A DNA stretch of 64,000 nt from Vibrio sp. SCSIO 43135 (lineage in GTDB: Bacteria > Pseudomonadota > Gammaproteobacteria > Enterobacterales > Vibrionaceae). Below are positions 44,993-53,952 of the stretch, piece after piece (position 1 is the first letter of the stretch; every line of letters starts with the position of its first letter). Both the position numbers and the translations under genes were made by a program. The stretch covers positions 2,294,001 to 2,358,000 of the forward strand of contig NZ_CP071859.1 of assembly GCF_023716665.1 (NCBI RefSeq). Direction: 5' to 3'. Below the pieces are notes generated by a model, which saw only the letters and a program-made list of their open reading frames with translations, did not search any database and was not told the origin of the DNA.

Positions 44993-45436
44993 ATGAAATT
45001 GAAAATAATGACTATCGTTCTTGCCGCCACTGCCTCCGCCAATGCATTAGCTGCAGACGTTATTAACCATAAGTCACCATATTGTGGTTGCTGTGGAGAA
45101 TGGACTAAGCATATGGAAGACGCAGGCTTCTCGGTTGAAGAAAAGCTCCATGAAAATATGAACCCAATTAAACAAAAGCTAGGCATTACACCAGAGCTTG
45201 CTTCCTGCCACACCGCCGAAATTAACGGGTACGTGTTTGAAGGCCACATCCCAGCAGAGGATATCAAAGCATTTCTTGAAAACCCGCCGAAAAACGCAGT
45301 TGGGCTTGCCGTCCCCGGGATGCCAATGGGTTCTCCAGGAATGGAATATGGCAATGAAAAAGACGCTTACTCTGTTTACGCCTTTAACGACAAAGGACAA
45401 GTGTTTGAATATCGTCGTTACGAAGGTAACCAATAA
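44993..45436 (+). CDS. copG: Periplasmic copper-tolerance protein CopG (DUF411)
   Basis: DUF411 protein of 147 aa with a signal peptide ending near ALAA. The metal motif SPYCGCCGEW has Cys at 31, 33 and 34, with further ligands C72-H73 (SCHTAE), H85 (FEGHIP) and the Met-rich loop PGMPMGSPGM (M109, M111, M116). In V. cholerae the same gene lies next to copA and is needed for copper tolerance. It probably handles periplasmic copper exported by CopA. Ribosome binding site AGAGG upstream; operon with copA. Confidence 0.9.
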   Translation: MKLKIMTIVLAATASANALAADVINHKSPYCGCCGEWTKHMEDAGFSVEEKLHENMNPIKQKLGITPELASCHTAEINGYVFEGHIPAEDIKAFLENPPKNAVGLAVPGMPMGSPGMEYGNEKDAYSVYAFNDKGQVFEYRRYEGNQ

Positions 45437-45437
45437 A

Positions 45438-45472
45438 TAAAAAAGAGCCTGGTATTAACCAGGCTCTTTACT
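45438..45472. terminator. Bidirectional terminator between copG and the KdgM-like porin
   Basis: AAAGAGCCTGGT / ACCAGGCTCTTT with a 5-base loop and T/A runs on both sides. Confidence 0.88.
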
Positions 45473-45512
45473 TTAGGACTTTAAGGACTTTTTAAAATCT
45501 GAATTGGTTCGA

Positions 45513-46178
45513 TTAGAAGCCGTAAGAAGCACCGAATACGAATGCATTGTTCGTGTTGTCGCCTTGGTTACGGTACTCGAAGTATGGTTGAACGCCTTTA
45601 CGAGTCCATGTAGCACGAAGCTCGTGGTCCATCGACTCAGCTTCGATTAGGTATACGTTGTTGTAGCTAAGTGCTACATCTTCATTCAGTGTGTAACCGA
45701 TGCGGTTATCCATGCGGTAATCAGTTTTATCATCACCAATTGCATCAATGTGTGCACGAGTACGGTTGCTCAGTTGGATACCGTTGTCGAAGTTGTAACC
45801 GATCTTAACTAATGGACGGTATTGCAGGCTCTCACCCTGGTAAATCACGTGTTGGTAACCAGCAGCAACCCAGAAGTTGTCGTTAATAGCGAAAGACTGC
45901 TCACCACCTACAGTAGTGTAAACAGAATCTTGCTTAGATACGCCGTCTACTACTGCGATTTCACCTAGTTGGATACCATCAAACTCAGTGTAAACAGTGA
46001 AGCCACCAAAACGGTTATCAAAAGTGTGGCCAGCTTCTAGAGTAGAAGTTACATCAGAGCCGTGCATTTTATCGCTGTCTGAGTGGAATTGTAGGTTACC
46101 CGTTACGTAAGAAGAACCAGCGAAAGCGCTTGAAGCGAATGCAAGAGAAAGTGCACTTAGTGCGATAACTTTTTTCAT
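45513..46178 (-). CDS. KdgM-like outer-membrane porin
   Basis: Small outer-membrane beta-barrel, 221 aa. The signal peptide is KKVIALSALSLAFASSAFA. Alternating strands follow (SSYVTGNLQFHSDSD, FGGFTVYTEFDGIQLGEIA, FWVAAGYQHVIYQG, YRPLVKIGYNF) and the terminal Phe of FVFGASYGF. Length and pattern match the KdgM family of oligogalacturonate-specific channels, here likely carrying some acidic or chitin-derived oligosaccharide; the substrate is not deducible. It lies between copG and the chitobiase. CRP-like site upstream. Confidence 0.6.
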   Translation of the reverse strand: MKKVIALSALSLAFASSAFAGSSYVTGNLQFHSDSDKMHGSDVTSTLEAGHTFDNRFGGFTVYTEFDGIQLGEIAVVDGVSKQDSVYTTVGGEQSFAINDNFWVAAGYQHVIYQGESLQYRPLVKIGYNFDNGIQLSNRTRAHIDAIGDDKTDYRMDNRIGYTLNEDVALSYNNVYLIEAESMDHELRATWTRKGVQPYFEYRNQGDNTNNAFVFGASYGF

Positions 46179-46569
46179 AATTAACTGCCTTTAAAATGTA
46201 ATTTAGCCGCGGTTCTTATTAGGTATATCATTCACCACCGACCGCAAGTTGGGGTTGCCTCCCTGGCATGGCAGCCATATTGCAAGAATTAATTCGCCCT
46301 GAAAAATAAAACCTCAAATATAGTGATCTCACGCATCACCCAAAAACATAAACAGATAACTTAACTACAAAAACAATCACTTATCGACACATATAAAAAA
46401 GGCTAAAGTCAGTCAAAGTGAGCCAGATCACTATTAATAGGATTAACAGTTAACCAATCGCAGTGTGAGATCACATCAAATTTAGCGATTTTGACAGGCA
46501 ACTTAATTTTCGTTGATAAAAATCCGATCTCGATCACTAGTGTGACCACAGTATTTAATTCACGCCGAT
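46179..46569. other. Gap upstream of the KdgM-like porin
   Basis: About 390 bases without a gene; a 65-codon frame at 46409-46606 has no support. It holds a CRP-like site (below) and a second partial dyad GTGTGAGATCACATC around 46464. Both could serve the porin. Confidence 0.45.
46417..46432. promoter_or_regulatory. CRP-like binding site
   Basis: AGTGAGCCAGATCACT fits the dyad GTGA-N6-TCAC of CRP. It is about 240 bases upstream of the KdgM-like gene, farther than usual. Confidence 0.45.
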
Positions 46570-46600
46570 AAAAAAAGCCCCAAGCTATCGCTTGAGGCTT
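46570..46600 (-). terminator. Rho-independent terminator after the chitobiase
   Basis: AAGCCTCAAGC / GCTTGGGGCTT (one mismatch) followed on the minus strand by six T. It lies about 22 bases after the chb stop. Confidence 0.82.
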
Positions 46601-46621
46601 CACCAATAGTTTTGCTAAATG

Positions 46622-49279
46622 TTACTGAACAATAGTTACTCGGCTCGTGCGTTCACCTGTCGCAGACACAGAGCGAATCATCACTTCCCCTTCTACCTGA
46701 GGTTGATTGTCCGCAGAGTAAGTCAGCCACTTCTCACCATCCAGAGAGTATTGAAGTTCAACACCAGGGAACTGAACGTTCATGACTAGCTTGCCATCTT
46801 CTACTTTCGCACCTGGTACAGGTAGGCGGTAGTCGATACCTGATTTCTCTAGCTTAGCCAGTTCACGTTGACCAAGAACGTTCGCAAAGCGGTTGTAGTC
46901 TTGGTTTAGCGCAGCTTTGTCTACTAGGTTAGAGTTTTGCGAGTATTCAACACCCACTTTGTAGTCGTTTTCCCAATCAGCACGGTGCCATGCACGCTCA
47001 GCGGCTGCTAGTACGCGAGGGAATACCATGTACTCGTATTGCTCATCGTTACGTACTGTCTCAGACCAAAGCTGTGCTGATAGACCGTAGAAAGGTTTCG
47101 CTTCGATTTCACCTTTACCAGTGAAGCCATTGCCATCACGGTCTACAGAGGTTTCTGCGTTCTGAGGCATGTTCTCTGGTGCAAAACCAAACATCTTACG
47201 AGTATCTGTTGCACGTGTTGCCCAGTAGTAACCACGCTCTTTCGGGTCAACTTCGTATGGCATGTCCATGTACACGTAGTCTGGGTTAGAAACGATCACG
47301 TCGTAACCTTTCTTCGACCATTCGTACACTGATGATGTGCCACCCCAGTAAAGAACGTCCCAGAAGTTAACACGTGTGTTTTCTGTTGCGAACGCTTTCT
47401 CACCTTCACTGTATTTAAGACCATCTTGCCAAGCTTGGAAGTTTGGAATGCCCTTCTCTGCCACAATCTTCGACACTTCTTCTGCGAAGTGGCTTGGTAG
47501 ATGAGCAAAGTCACTTACCGTACCGTCTGCAATTAGCGTCTGACATTGTGGAGACTGTGCGAATGGCTTGTCTTGTTTAGACAGGTCGATCGTACCTTTC
47601 CAAGCAACTTTATCTTCCGCGTTGACGTCTTGGAAACCAGCGCCTAGCTTGATGTTCTTCGCTTCGTCACCACCAAAGTGCCATGTTGTTAGCGGCATGC
47701 CCGCTTCTTGGTGCATTGCTGCTACTTCTGAAATCACTTTATCAACAAAGCGAGTTGAGGATTCCATACATGGGTTGATGAAGCTTTGCTTGTTGTAGAA
47801 CTGAACCGTCGTTACGTTCGATGTATCTTGAGGATCCATCAGGCGGTACTCGTTCGCTTCTGCTTCTTTACCTTCTTCCATTAGACGGTCGTAACGTGCT
47901 TCCATTGATACCACTGCTGCACGAGCGTGCGCTGGCATATCAATTTCAGGAATCACTTCGATGTTACGCGCTTTCGCGTACTTCAAGATGCCCACGTAGT
48001 CTGCTTTGCTGAAGAAGCCAGAACCAAAGTTGTCTGTCGTTGCACCTGAGCCAAGCTGAGGCAGTAAACAGCTTTTCTCTTCCAAATCGAAACAACGGTT
48101 AGCACCCACTTCAGTCAGCTCTGGCAGACCCGGGATTTCTAAACGCCAGCCTTCATCATCCGTTAGGTGAAGGTGTAGTTTGTTCATCTTGTACGCTGCC
48201 ATTTGGTCTAGCGTTGCAAGAATTGCGTCTTTAGAGTGGAAGTTACGAGCCACGTCCACCATCACACCACGGTAATCAAAACGCGGCGCGTCTTTAATAG
48301 ACAGTTGTGGTAGAGAATCAGCATTTTGGCTATCTACCAGGCCAAAGATAGATTGTACTGCGTAGAAAGCACCCGCTTGGTCAAACGCTTTAATCGCAAT
48401 ACCGTCGCCTTTGATGCTCATCTCGTAAGCACCAGATTTTGCTAATTCACCTGTGAAGTCTGCAGGAACAACAGTGATGCTTACAGGAAGATCACCACGA
48501 ACATCCACACCTACCACTTCTGCACGATCTTGAATTGCTGCGTATTGAGTCGCATCGAATGCGTCTTTAGGCAGCGCAATACCCGCCGCGATATCCACTG
48601 TACCTTCGCCTGTTTCAACAGACATTGGCGTTGGTAGTAACGTGGTTGATACGTCTTGTTTTGCCAGGTCTTCGTTCTTCTCGAAACGAGACACAGCGTT
48701 TGCAAATACGTTGTTGTCATCTGGCGTACGTTTCAGGTTGTTATTGTTACCTTCTAGACCAGTGACGAAAGACGATACATCTTCTGTATTCAAAGAAGCG
48801 ATCATTTTAGGCTGTGCATTTGGTGCAGCAACAAACGCGCCTGGCATGAAGTCAGTTTCAAATAGCTGCCAGTATTCAGCAACAAGAGGAAGCACAACCT
48901 CTTCACCCGCAGCAAAACCATCAAACTTATCGGTTGGTTCTAGTTTGTGTAGGTCACCCGTTACGCGAGAAATTTTGAACTGCTCGTTTTCAACATCCAA
49001 AATCAGACGAATGCTGTGGAAGTAAATAGCCCAATCTTTAGAGTCAACCGCTTCACCTTGGTTAACTAGCGTCATGTTTACTTTGTTACAAGACGCCCAC
49101 TCAGCGCCCATGTCTTGACATGCAAGACCTTCATTTGCGCCGTGGTTGGTTAGTACTTCATATTGAATATCAAGGTTGTCAGCGAGCGTGTTAACCGTAG
49201 ATTGCTCAGTTGACGTAAAAGAAGAACACCCAGCTAAAGTAGCAACAACAGAGGCTGCTAGAAGACTTTGTTTAAACAT
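46622..49279 (-). CDS. chb: Beta-N-acetylhexosaminidase lipoprotein (chitobiase, GH20)
   Basis: Cleaves chitobiose and chitin oligomers to GlcNAc; outer-membrane lipoprotein, 885 aa, about the length of V. harveyi chitobiase. Lipobox LAGC puts the lipidated Cys at 18. An N-terminal carbohydrate-binding-like domain is followed by the GH20 N-domain and the catalytic TIM barrel with HLHLTDDEGWRLEIPGLPEL and the catalytic Asp-Glu pair in WHFGGDEAKN. Later WxxW-type aromatic residues (WQDGLKYS, NFWDVLYWGG) line the site. A C-terminal Ig-like domain ends the protein. ATG 49279 gives MFKQSLLAAS; the frame to 49339 adds no signal. It completes the chiP-chb chitin set. Confidence 0.93.
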   Translation of the reverse strand: MFKQSLLAASVVATLAGCSSFTSTEQSTVNTLADNLDIQYEVLTNHGANEGLACQDMGAEWASCNKVNMTLVNQGEAVDSKDWAIYFHSIRLILDVENEQFKISRVTGDLHKLEPTDKFDGFAAGEEVVLPLVAEYWQLFETDFMPGAFVAAPNAQPKMIASLNTEDVSSFVTGLEGNNNNLKRTPDDNNVFANAVSRFEKNEDLAKQDVSTTLLPTPMSVETGEGTVDIAAGIALPKDAFDATQYAAIQDRAEVVGVDVRGDLPVSITVVPADFTGELAKSGAYEMSIKGDGIAIKAFDQAGAFYAVQSIFGLVDSQNADSLPQLSIKDAPRFDYRGVMVDVARNFHSKDAILATLDQMAAYKMNKLHLHLTDDEGWRLEIPGLPELTEVGANRCFDLEEKSCLLPQLGSGATTDNFGSGFFSKADYVGILKYAKARNIEVIPEIDMPAHARAAVVSMEARYDRLMEEGKEAEANEYRLMDPQDTSNVTTVQFYNKQSFINPCMESSTRFVDKVISEVAAMHQEAGMPLTTWHFGGDEAKNIKLGAGFQDVNAEDKVAWKGTIDLSKQDKPFAQSPQCQTLIADGTVSDFAHLPSHFAEEVSKIVAEKGIPNFQAWQDGLKYSEGEKAFATENTRVNFWDVLYWGGTSSVYEWSKKGYDVIVSNPDYVYMDMPYEVDPKERGYYWATRATDTRKMFGFAPENMPQNAETSVDRDGNGFTGKGEIEAKPFYGLSAQLWSETVRNDEQYEYMVFPRVLAAAERAWHRADWENDYKVGVEYSQNSNLVDKAALNQDYNRFANVLGQRELAKLEKSGIDYRLPVPGAKVEDGKLVMNVQFPGVELQYSLDGEKWLTYSADNQPQVEGEVMIRSVSATGERTSRVTIVQ

Positions 49280-49681
49280 CTTACTTACCCTAAAAGTGAA
49301 ATGGTGCGAGCCAAAACAGCTAGCAAAATTGCGATGCATTCAACATAGCTCGAGTTATTTTAGGTCGTAAAATTAATCATCATTGGAAGTGATCGGAGTC
49401 AAACTTTGAAATAAGGTATTATTTTTTTATCTTAAAAAACAGAACGTTAATCACAACGTCAAAATCGACACAGTATTATTAACGAGTTTACTGAGAAGGA
49501 AATCACACTTATTTCTAGAAAACAGTAAAAAATTTAGCCAAGCATCACAAAATGCCTCTGACTGGGATACACTTTGATCTTAGCTCCAAATAAGAAATGT
49601 GATTTTTTCCACAAATATTTCTCGTCAACTTACGTTAAAAAGTTTTGTTTTGACAATTTTTACTCACAGGTCTCAATCCAC
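49280..49681. other. Intergenic region between divergent chb and TraB-like gene
   Basis: About 400 bases, AT-rich. No gene of substance. The chb and the rightward gene promoters must lie here, but I cannot point to good boxes. A partial repeat AACGTTAATCACAACGTC near 49443 is the only visible dyad-like element. Confidence 0.4.
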
Positions 49682-50551
49682 ATGCTCAGATCCTTAAGCC
49701 TATTGTTACCACTCTTGTTTTCCACACTATCTGTGGCTGAACCACTGTACTGGCAAGCTAAGAAAGGCGAATTGACATATACCATCATGGGCTCAGTTCA
49801 TATCGGTGATGAAAGCATGTATCCACTCCCGAAGCCTATAATGGATAGACTAAACTCTTCCGACGGATTGATTATTGAAACCGACATAAGAAAGACTCAG
49901 GGAATTACATACCCTGAAATGCAGTACCTATCTCAGGATGTGCTTTCATCCCGGCAAAAGTCTGATCTAAAGGGCATTGCCAAATTTCTGGAATTGAATG
50001 ATAAGCAGCTACTCAGCTCACCTCCTTGGGCTACAGCGCTAACGATTCAGATGAAGCAAACGGAATATTTGGGCTACCAAGCCGCTTTAGGTGTCGACGC
50101 TCACCTCATGTATAAAGCAACAATCAAAGAAATCCCAATATTAAGTTTGGAGTCATTGCAGTTTCAGGTCGACCTGTTTACCGGGCAACCAGAGTCAGGC
50201 AAAGAATTCCTAGTCAGCGCTATCGAAGAGTTTGATCATGTTGAAGGCGTACTACCCTGCTTAATAGAAAGCTGGCAGGCCGGAGACAAAAGTAAATTGG
50301 AGGAGTTCGCACAACTTGCTGCAATGTCACCGGAGCTCGAAAAAGCGTTTATTCACGACCGAAATGTAGACTGGGCGCAAAAACTTGCTAATCCACCGTG
50401 GAGCAAAAAACAGCAAGGGCAATATTTGATGGTTGTGGGTGCGCTCCACCTAGTCGGTGAAGACAACGTTCTAGATTTACTCAAGCAAAACGGATTTTCC
50501 ATTTCTCAGCAGTCTACCAGTAGTAAGGCCAGCTGCAATTTTAAGTATTAA
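49682..50551 (+). CDS. TraB/GumN family protein
   Basis: Secreted protein of 289 aa. Its signal peptide is RSLSLLLPLLFSTLSVA. The TraB/GumN core has GSVHIGDESMYPLPKPI near the N-terminus (GxxH motif), PPWATALTIQMKQTEYLGY and the C-terminal LMVVGALHLVGEDNVLDLLKQNGF (the second GxxH). These two His-containing motifs are typical and suggest a metal-dependent hydrolase, but the function of this group in Vibrio is not known. ATG 49682 was chosen because the frame upstream has no signal peptide and would delay it. Single gene. Confidence 0.85.
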   Translation: MLRSLSLLLPLLFSTLSVAEPLYWQAKKGELTYTIMGSVHIGDESMYPLPKPIMDRLNSSDGLIIETDIRKTQGITYPEMQYLSQDVLSSRQKSDLKGIAKFLELNDKQLLSSPPWATALTIQMKQTEYLGYQAALGVDAHLMYKATIKEIPILSLESLQFQVDLFTGQPESGKEFLVSAIEEFDHVEGVLPCLIESWQAGDKSKLEEFAQLAAMSPELEKAFIHDRNVDWAQKLANPPWSKKQQGQYLMVVGALHLVGEDNVLDLLKQNGFSISQQSTSSKASCNFKY

Positions 50552-50653
50552 ATAATAATAACTAGCTATAACACCTCTCTGACATATAGCTTGCTACGAA
50601 GATTACTATTTTGAGCAACATTTATAACGCTCTGTATCAAATAGGTTGTTTGC

Positions 50654-51070
50654 ATGCGCTATTCCATTGCTATCCTTTCATTATTAACAATCCTACCGAC
50701 CACTGTTTTTGCCAGTGAGCGGTGTACTGTCGATACTTTTCAGCCTGTCGATATTCAACCTAGCATTACAGGTGGTGTCTACGATAAAGAAAGCGGTCAA
50801 TTTCTCACAACGACGAAACCACCGATGCGTTGTGCCTCTGTCACTTTTTATACCCAAGTGACTCGCAACCGTATCGCACGAGACATGGGACATGAGTTCA
50901 CTGCAACTTACTTTGATGGTGAAGAAGGTGCCTCTCACTCAATTAAGTTCGACGACGATGCGGTAAAAGCCGGGTATATTCGCGTAGGCCCAAATAACCC
51001 AGCAACGGCTTACCTTTGTTTCACCACAGCAGAAACCCCCATTCAATCTATCCGATGTGATGTGAAATAA
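50654..51070 (+). CDS. Small secreted protein of unknown function
   Basis: A 138-aa protein with a clear signal peptide (RYSIAILSLLTILPTTVFA), then a short mature domain with four cysteines (ERCTVDTF, MRCASVTFYTQ, YLCFTTAE, IRCDVK), which could form two disulfides. Predicted strands dominate, consistent with a small beta-sandwich. I do not recognise the family. The start has a poor ribosome binding site (AGGTTG ten bases upstream). Confidence 0.7.
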   Translation: MRYSIAILSLLTILPTTVFASERCTVDTFQPVDIQPSITGGVYDKESGQFLTTTKPPMRCASVTFYTQVTRNRIARDMGHEFTATYFDGEEGASHSIKFDDDAVKAGYIRVGPNNPATAYLCFTTAETPIQSIRCDVK

Positions 51071-51158
51071 CCTAGTCTAAGGTCTAGGCTCAAAGAGATA
51101 CCCTTTGAAAATCTGGCTAACCCTCGCTGGTTCGATGTTCTACACCTTGAATACAAAA

Positions 51159-51188
51159 AGGCTCTACATATAAGTAGAACCCTTTTTC
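51159..51188. terminator. Terminator-like hairpin in the tRNA-Pro array, 1
   Basis: GGCTCTAC / GTAGAACC arms with flanking A- and T-runs. Its near copy is at 51387-51415. Confidence 0.55.
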
Positions 51189-51200
51189 AAAGTAGTCTCT

Positions 51201-51452
51201 GAAGAGCCATATTCTAACTTCAGGCTCCCCCCTAAGGTTCTAGCCCTATTTCTATGCTCCTAAATGAAGAAAGCCTGCTTAATAAAGCAGGCTTTCTTAA
51301 AATGGTTAGTGAAGAGGGATTCGACGCGACTGGGCTTCCAGACCCCGACCCTCTGGTCCCAAACAAATAACACCAAAGACGAAAAAGGTTCTACATTTCT
51401 GTAGAGCCTTTTTCTCAATATGGCGGTGAAGAGCCATATTCTAACTTCAGGC
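51201..51452. repeat. Pair of 25-bp direct repeats within a degenerate tandem unit
   Basis: GAAGAGCCATATTCTAACTT plus CAGGC occurs at 51201-51225 and again at 51428-51452. With the flanking hairpins and tRNA-Pro pieces it defines two units of about 227-237 bp, the second ending in the intact tRNA-Pro. Confidence 0.7.
51303..51364 (-). pseudogene. Degenerate tRNA-Pro copy
   Basis: Plus-strand TGGTTAGTGAAGAGGGATTC and CCGACCCTCTGGTCCCAAAC reproduce the 3' half of the intact tRNA-Pro at 51540-51616. They are interrupted by an unrelated 18-base stretch, and the 5' half is missing. The anticodon loop start survives, the cloverleaf does not. A third, shorter TGGCGGTGAAGAG piece is at 51421. Confidence 0.75.
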
Positions 51453-51506
51453 GAACCCCATTTGGTTCGCTACTATCAAAACCAAATTTGCTGCCGCTGA
51501 AATGAC

Positions 51507-51534
51507 GAAAGCCTGCTCATTGAGCAGGCTTTCT
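51507..51534. terminator. Terminator of tRNA-Pro
   Basis: GAAAGCCTGCTCA / TGAGCAGGCTTTC hairpin, directly 3' of the tRNA on the minus strand. A variant copy stands at 51269-51296 next to the degenerate tRNA. Confidence 0.8.
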
Positions 51535-51539
51535 AAAAG

Positions 51540-51616
<77 letters not shown>

Positions 51617-51872
51617 AGATTGTTTTCACAAGCTTTGCCTGTCAACGGATGCGTATATTACGGATTCCTGCCCCGAACGCAAGCCATTTTAGCGAGTTTT
51701 TTACAAAACAGTACTGTTCGATTAAATGCTACTCAACCAAAACCAAAATGTGATTAAAAACACATCAACAGAAACAAGTTCACAACCCATAAGAAACAAT
51801 TGATCCAGATCAGTACCAAGCATTTAACTGACTTATAAATTAAAACCTGTCTTCGATACTTTTGGAGGAAAC

Positions 51873-52013
51873 ATGGACTTTTGGCTTGATCTCCTATTTG
51901 GTAATGCAGTGGGGCTATCTTCGATGATAGTAATCTTTGGCGCTTTAGGTCTGATGCTGTTTTATGGCGGCTTCATCCTCTATAAAGTTAAGAACGACAA
52001 ATCTCCTCACTAG
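51873..52013 (+). CDS. DUF3149 membrane peptide
   Basis: A 46-residue protein (MDFWLDLLFGNAVGLSSMIV...) with a strong ribosome binding site GGAGG 5 bases before the ATG. A single hydrophobic segment (MIVIFGALGLMLFYGGFIL) is followed by a short basic, cytoplasmic tail KVKNDKSPH. This matches DUF3149, short one-span membrane proteins found in gammaproteobacteria with unknown function. A good terminator follows 40 bases later. Confidence 0.82.
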   Translation: MDFWLDLLFGNAVGLSSMIVIFGALGLMLFYGGFILYKVKNDKSPH

Positions 52014-52052
52014 ATCGCTTAGCTACTATTAAACAATAGAGTAACGCTATGC

Positions 52053-52088
52053 ACCGAAGTAGATTACCTGTCTACTTCGGTTTTTTAT
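52053..52088 (+). terminator. Rho-independent terminator after the DUF3149 gene
   Basis: ACCGAAGTAGA / TCTACTTCGGT perfect 11-bp stem, 7-base loop, followed by a T-run. Confidence 0.88.
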
Positions 52089-52193
52089 TTTTCTTCCTCA
52101 GATATGTAACACGACCGCACGCACGAGGTGCTAGTGATATTCGTTGCTGATATAATAGTTAGCATTCCGAATTTCGTGATATGAGCTGTTCCC

Positions 52194-52775
52194 ATGTCGA
52201 ATCAAGACGAGCTTGACCTCTTCAAGCAAATGATGGGGGATGTCAAACCCATCAAACAAGATACTGCTGAACTGAAAAAGACTCACACAGTATCAGACTC
52301 TCAATTAGCAAAGCGGCAAGCCGCTATATGGCTATCGGAACAAGATCCTGAGTATTTGTCTGTCGACCACGCCGAGATGCTCAAACCAGAAGACATCATC
52401 GAATTCAAAAAAGATGGGGTTCAGGAAGGGGTATATCGCAAATTACGTTTGGGCAAATACCCGATTCAAGCCAAACTGGACCTACACAGACGCACTCTTA
52501 AAGAAGCTCGTGATGACGTTGTTGGCTTTCTTAAGCAGTGCATTCAACTTGATATTCGTACCGTATTGATTGTTCACGGCCGCGGTGAAAAGTCCAATCC
52601 ACCAGCGCTAATGAAAAGCTACGTCGCTAGTTGGCTAAATCAAATCAAAGACGTGCAATGCGTGCATAGTGCGCAGAGATTCCATGGTGGTACGGGCGCG
52701 GTTTACGTATTACTACGAAAGAGTGCAGACAAAAAGCTGGAAAATCGTGAGCGCCATCAAAAACGCATGGGCTAA
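52194..52775 (+). CDS. smrA: Smr-domain endonuclease SmrA
   Basis: Small MutS-related domain protein, 193 aa, equivalent to E. coli SmrA (YdaL). N-terminal ~90 residues are helical; the Smr domain has the signature LDLHRRT at residues 95-101 and VHGRGEKS at ~127-134. The end NRERHQKRMG resembles the SmrA C-terminus, which favours SmrA over SmrB. The family has nicking endonuclease activity on DNA or RNA; the cellular role is unclear. Single gene, rluF follows 79 bp later. Confidence 0.85.
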   Translation: MSNQDELDLFKQMMGDVKPIKQDTAELKKTHTVSDSQLAKRQAAIWLSEQDPEYLSVDHAEMLKPEDIIEFKKDGVQEGVYRKLRLGKYPIQAKLDLHRRTLKEARDDVVGFLKQCIQLDIRTVLIVHGRGEKSNPPALMKSYVASWLNQIKDVQCVHSAQRFHGGTGAVYVLLRKSADKKLENRERHQKRMG

Positions 52776-52854
52776 CGTTTCATACGATGCTAGAATCGCC
52801 CGCTTACTTATTACTCCACCAAACTAAGCCGTTGAGAAACGTAAAGAGGTCAAG

Positions 52855-53898
52855 ATGACAACCGACAACGCTAAACGCCTAAACAAATTTATCAGTGAAA
52901 CGGGATTTTGTTCTCGTCGTGAAGCCGACCGCCTCATAGAGCAGGGCCGTGTCACTATCAATGGTAAAATTCCAGAAATGGGGACTAAAGTCGTATCGGG
53001 TGACGACGTTCGTGTCGATGACAAGCCACTAAAGTCAAAAGAGCGCCCTATCTATATCGCATTGAACAAGCCAACCGGTATTACGTGTACGACTGAACGT
53101 GACGTTCCTGGCAACATTGTCGATTTTATTGGCCACCACAAACGCATTTTCCCAATAGGCCGCTTAGATAAACCTTCAGACGGGCTTATTTTCCTGACCA
53201 ACGACGGTGATATTGTTAATAAGATCCTTCGTGCGGGTAACAACCACGAGAAAGAATATGTGGTTCGCGTTGATAAACCTATTACCCAAGAGTTTCTTAC
53301 CCACATGGCATCAGGCGTCGATATTCTCGATACCACAACGCTGCCATGTAAAGTCACGAAGGAAACCAAGTTCTCATTTCGAATCGTTCTGACCCAAGGT
53401 TTAAATAGACAAATCCGTCGTATGTGTGAAGCGTTGGGCTATGAAGTATTTAAACTTCGCCGCGTACGTATCATGAACATTTCTCTAGACGGCATTCCAA
53501 ATGGAAAGTGGCGTTACTTATCGGATGATGAGGTATCAGAGATCTTATCTATGTGTGAGGATTCTAGCGGCACTGAGGACGCGTCGAAAATCGACGGCAA
53601 AGGTAAAAAAATCCGTAAAGCCACGGATGCCAAACTGTTTGATAGCCGAGAAGAAAATCAACCATCCAAAGCGAGACGCAATCAAAAGCAGAAAACTTTT
53701 CATGGCCGTAACGCTGACGAATTTAGACATGCGCCTAACTCGAAGAAAGGACGTGGCAAACCAGATAATAGCCGAACGAATAATAGCAAAGGTAATGGCG
53801 GTAAGGGAAAAACGTATTACAAGCCAGACAACAACGAAAGCTCTACACGCCAATCAAATAAACCACGTAAGTCTGGCACTTTGAGCCTGAAGAAATAA
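52855..53898 (+). CDS. rluF: 23S rRNA pseudouridine(2604) synthase RluF
   Basis: Isomerises U2604 of 23S rRNA; RsuA/RluB/E/F family, 347 aa. The N-terminal S4 domain [26 protein letters not shown] is followed by the catalytic segment [21 protein letters not shown], with the catalytic Asp at residue 105. [30 protein letters not shown] is typical for RluF. The C-terminal ~100 residues are a low-complexity basic tail ([25 protein letters not shown]), longer than in E. coli (290 aa) but common in Vibrio. A terminator follows. Confidence 0.94.
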   Translation: MTTDNAKRLNKFISETGFCSRREADRLIEQGRVTINGKIPEMGTKVVSGDDVRVDDKPLKSKERPIYIALNKPTGITCTTERDVPGNIVDFIGHHKRIFPIGRLDKPSDGLIFLTNDGDIVNKILRAGNNHEKEYVVRVDKPITQEFLTHMASGVDILDTTTLPCKVTKETKFSFRIVLTQGLNRQIRRMCEALGYEVFKLRRVRIMNISLDGIPNGKWRYLSDDEVSEILSMCEDSSGTEDASKIDGKGKKIRKATDAKLFDSREENQPSKARRNQKQKTFHGRNADEFRHAPNSKKGRGKPDNSRTNNSKGNGGKGKTYYKPDNNESSTRQSNKPRKSGTLSLKK

Positions 53899-53906
53899 GC
53901 AGACAT

Positions 53907-53937
53907 AAAAAAGGAGAGCAAATGCTCTCCTTTTTTG
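53907..53937. terminator. Bidirectional terminator between rluF and upp
   Basis: AAAAAAGGAGAGCA / TGCTCTCCTTTTTT hairpin with T-runs both ways between convergent genes. Confidence 0.9.
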
Positions 53938-53952
53938 ATTGGCTCAATTCAA

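Noticed and set aside
46409..46606. 65-aa frame on the minus strand upstream of the KdgM-like porin
   Set aside because: It overlaps the chb terminator and a CRP-like site, and has no family features.
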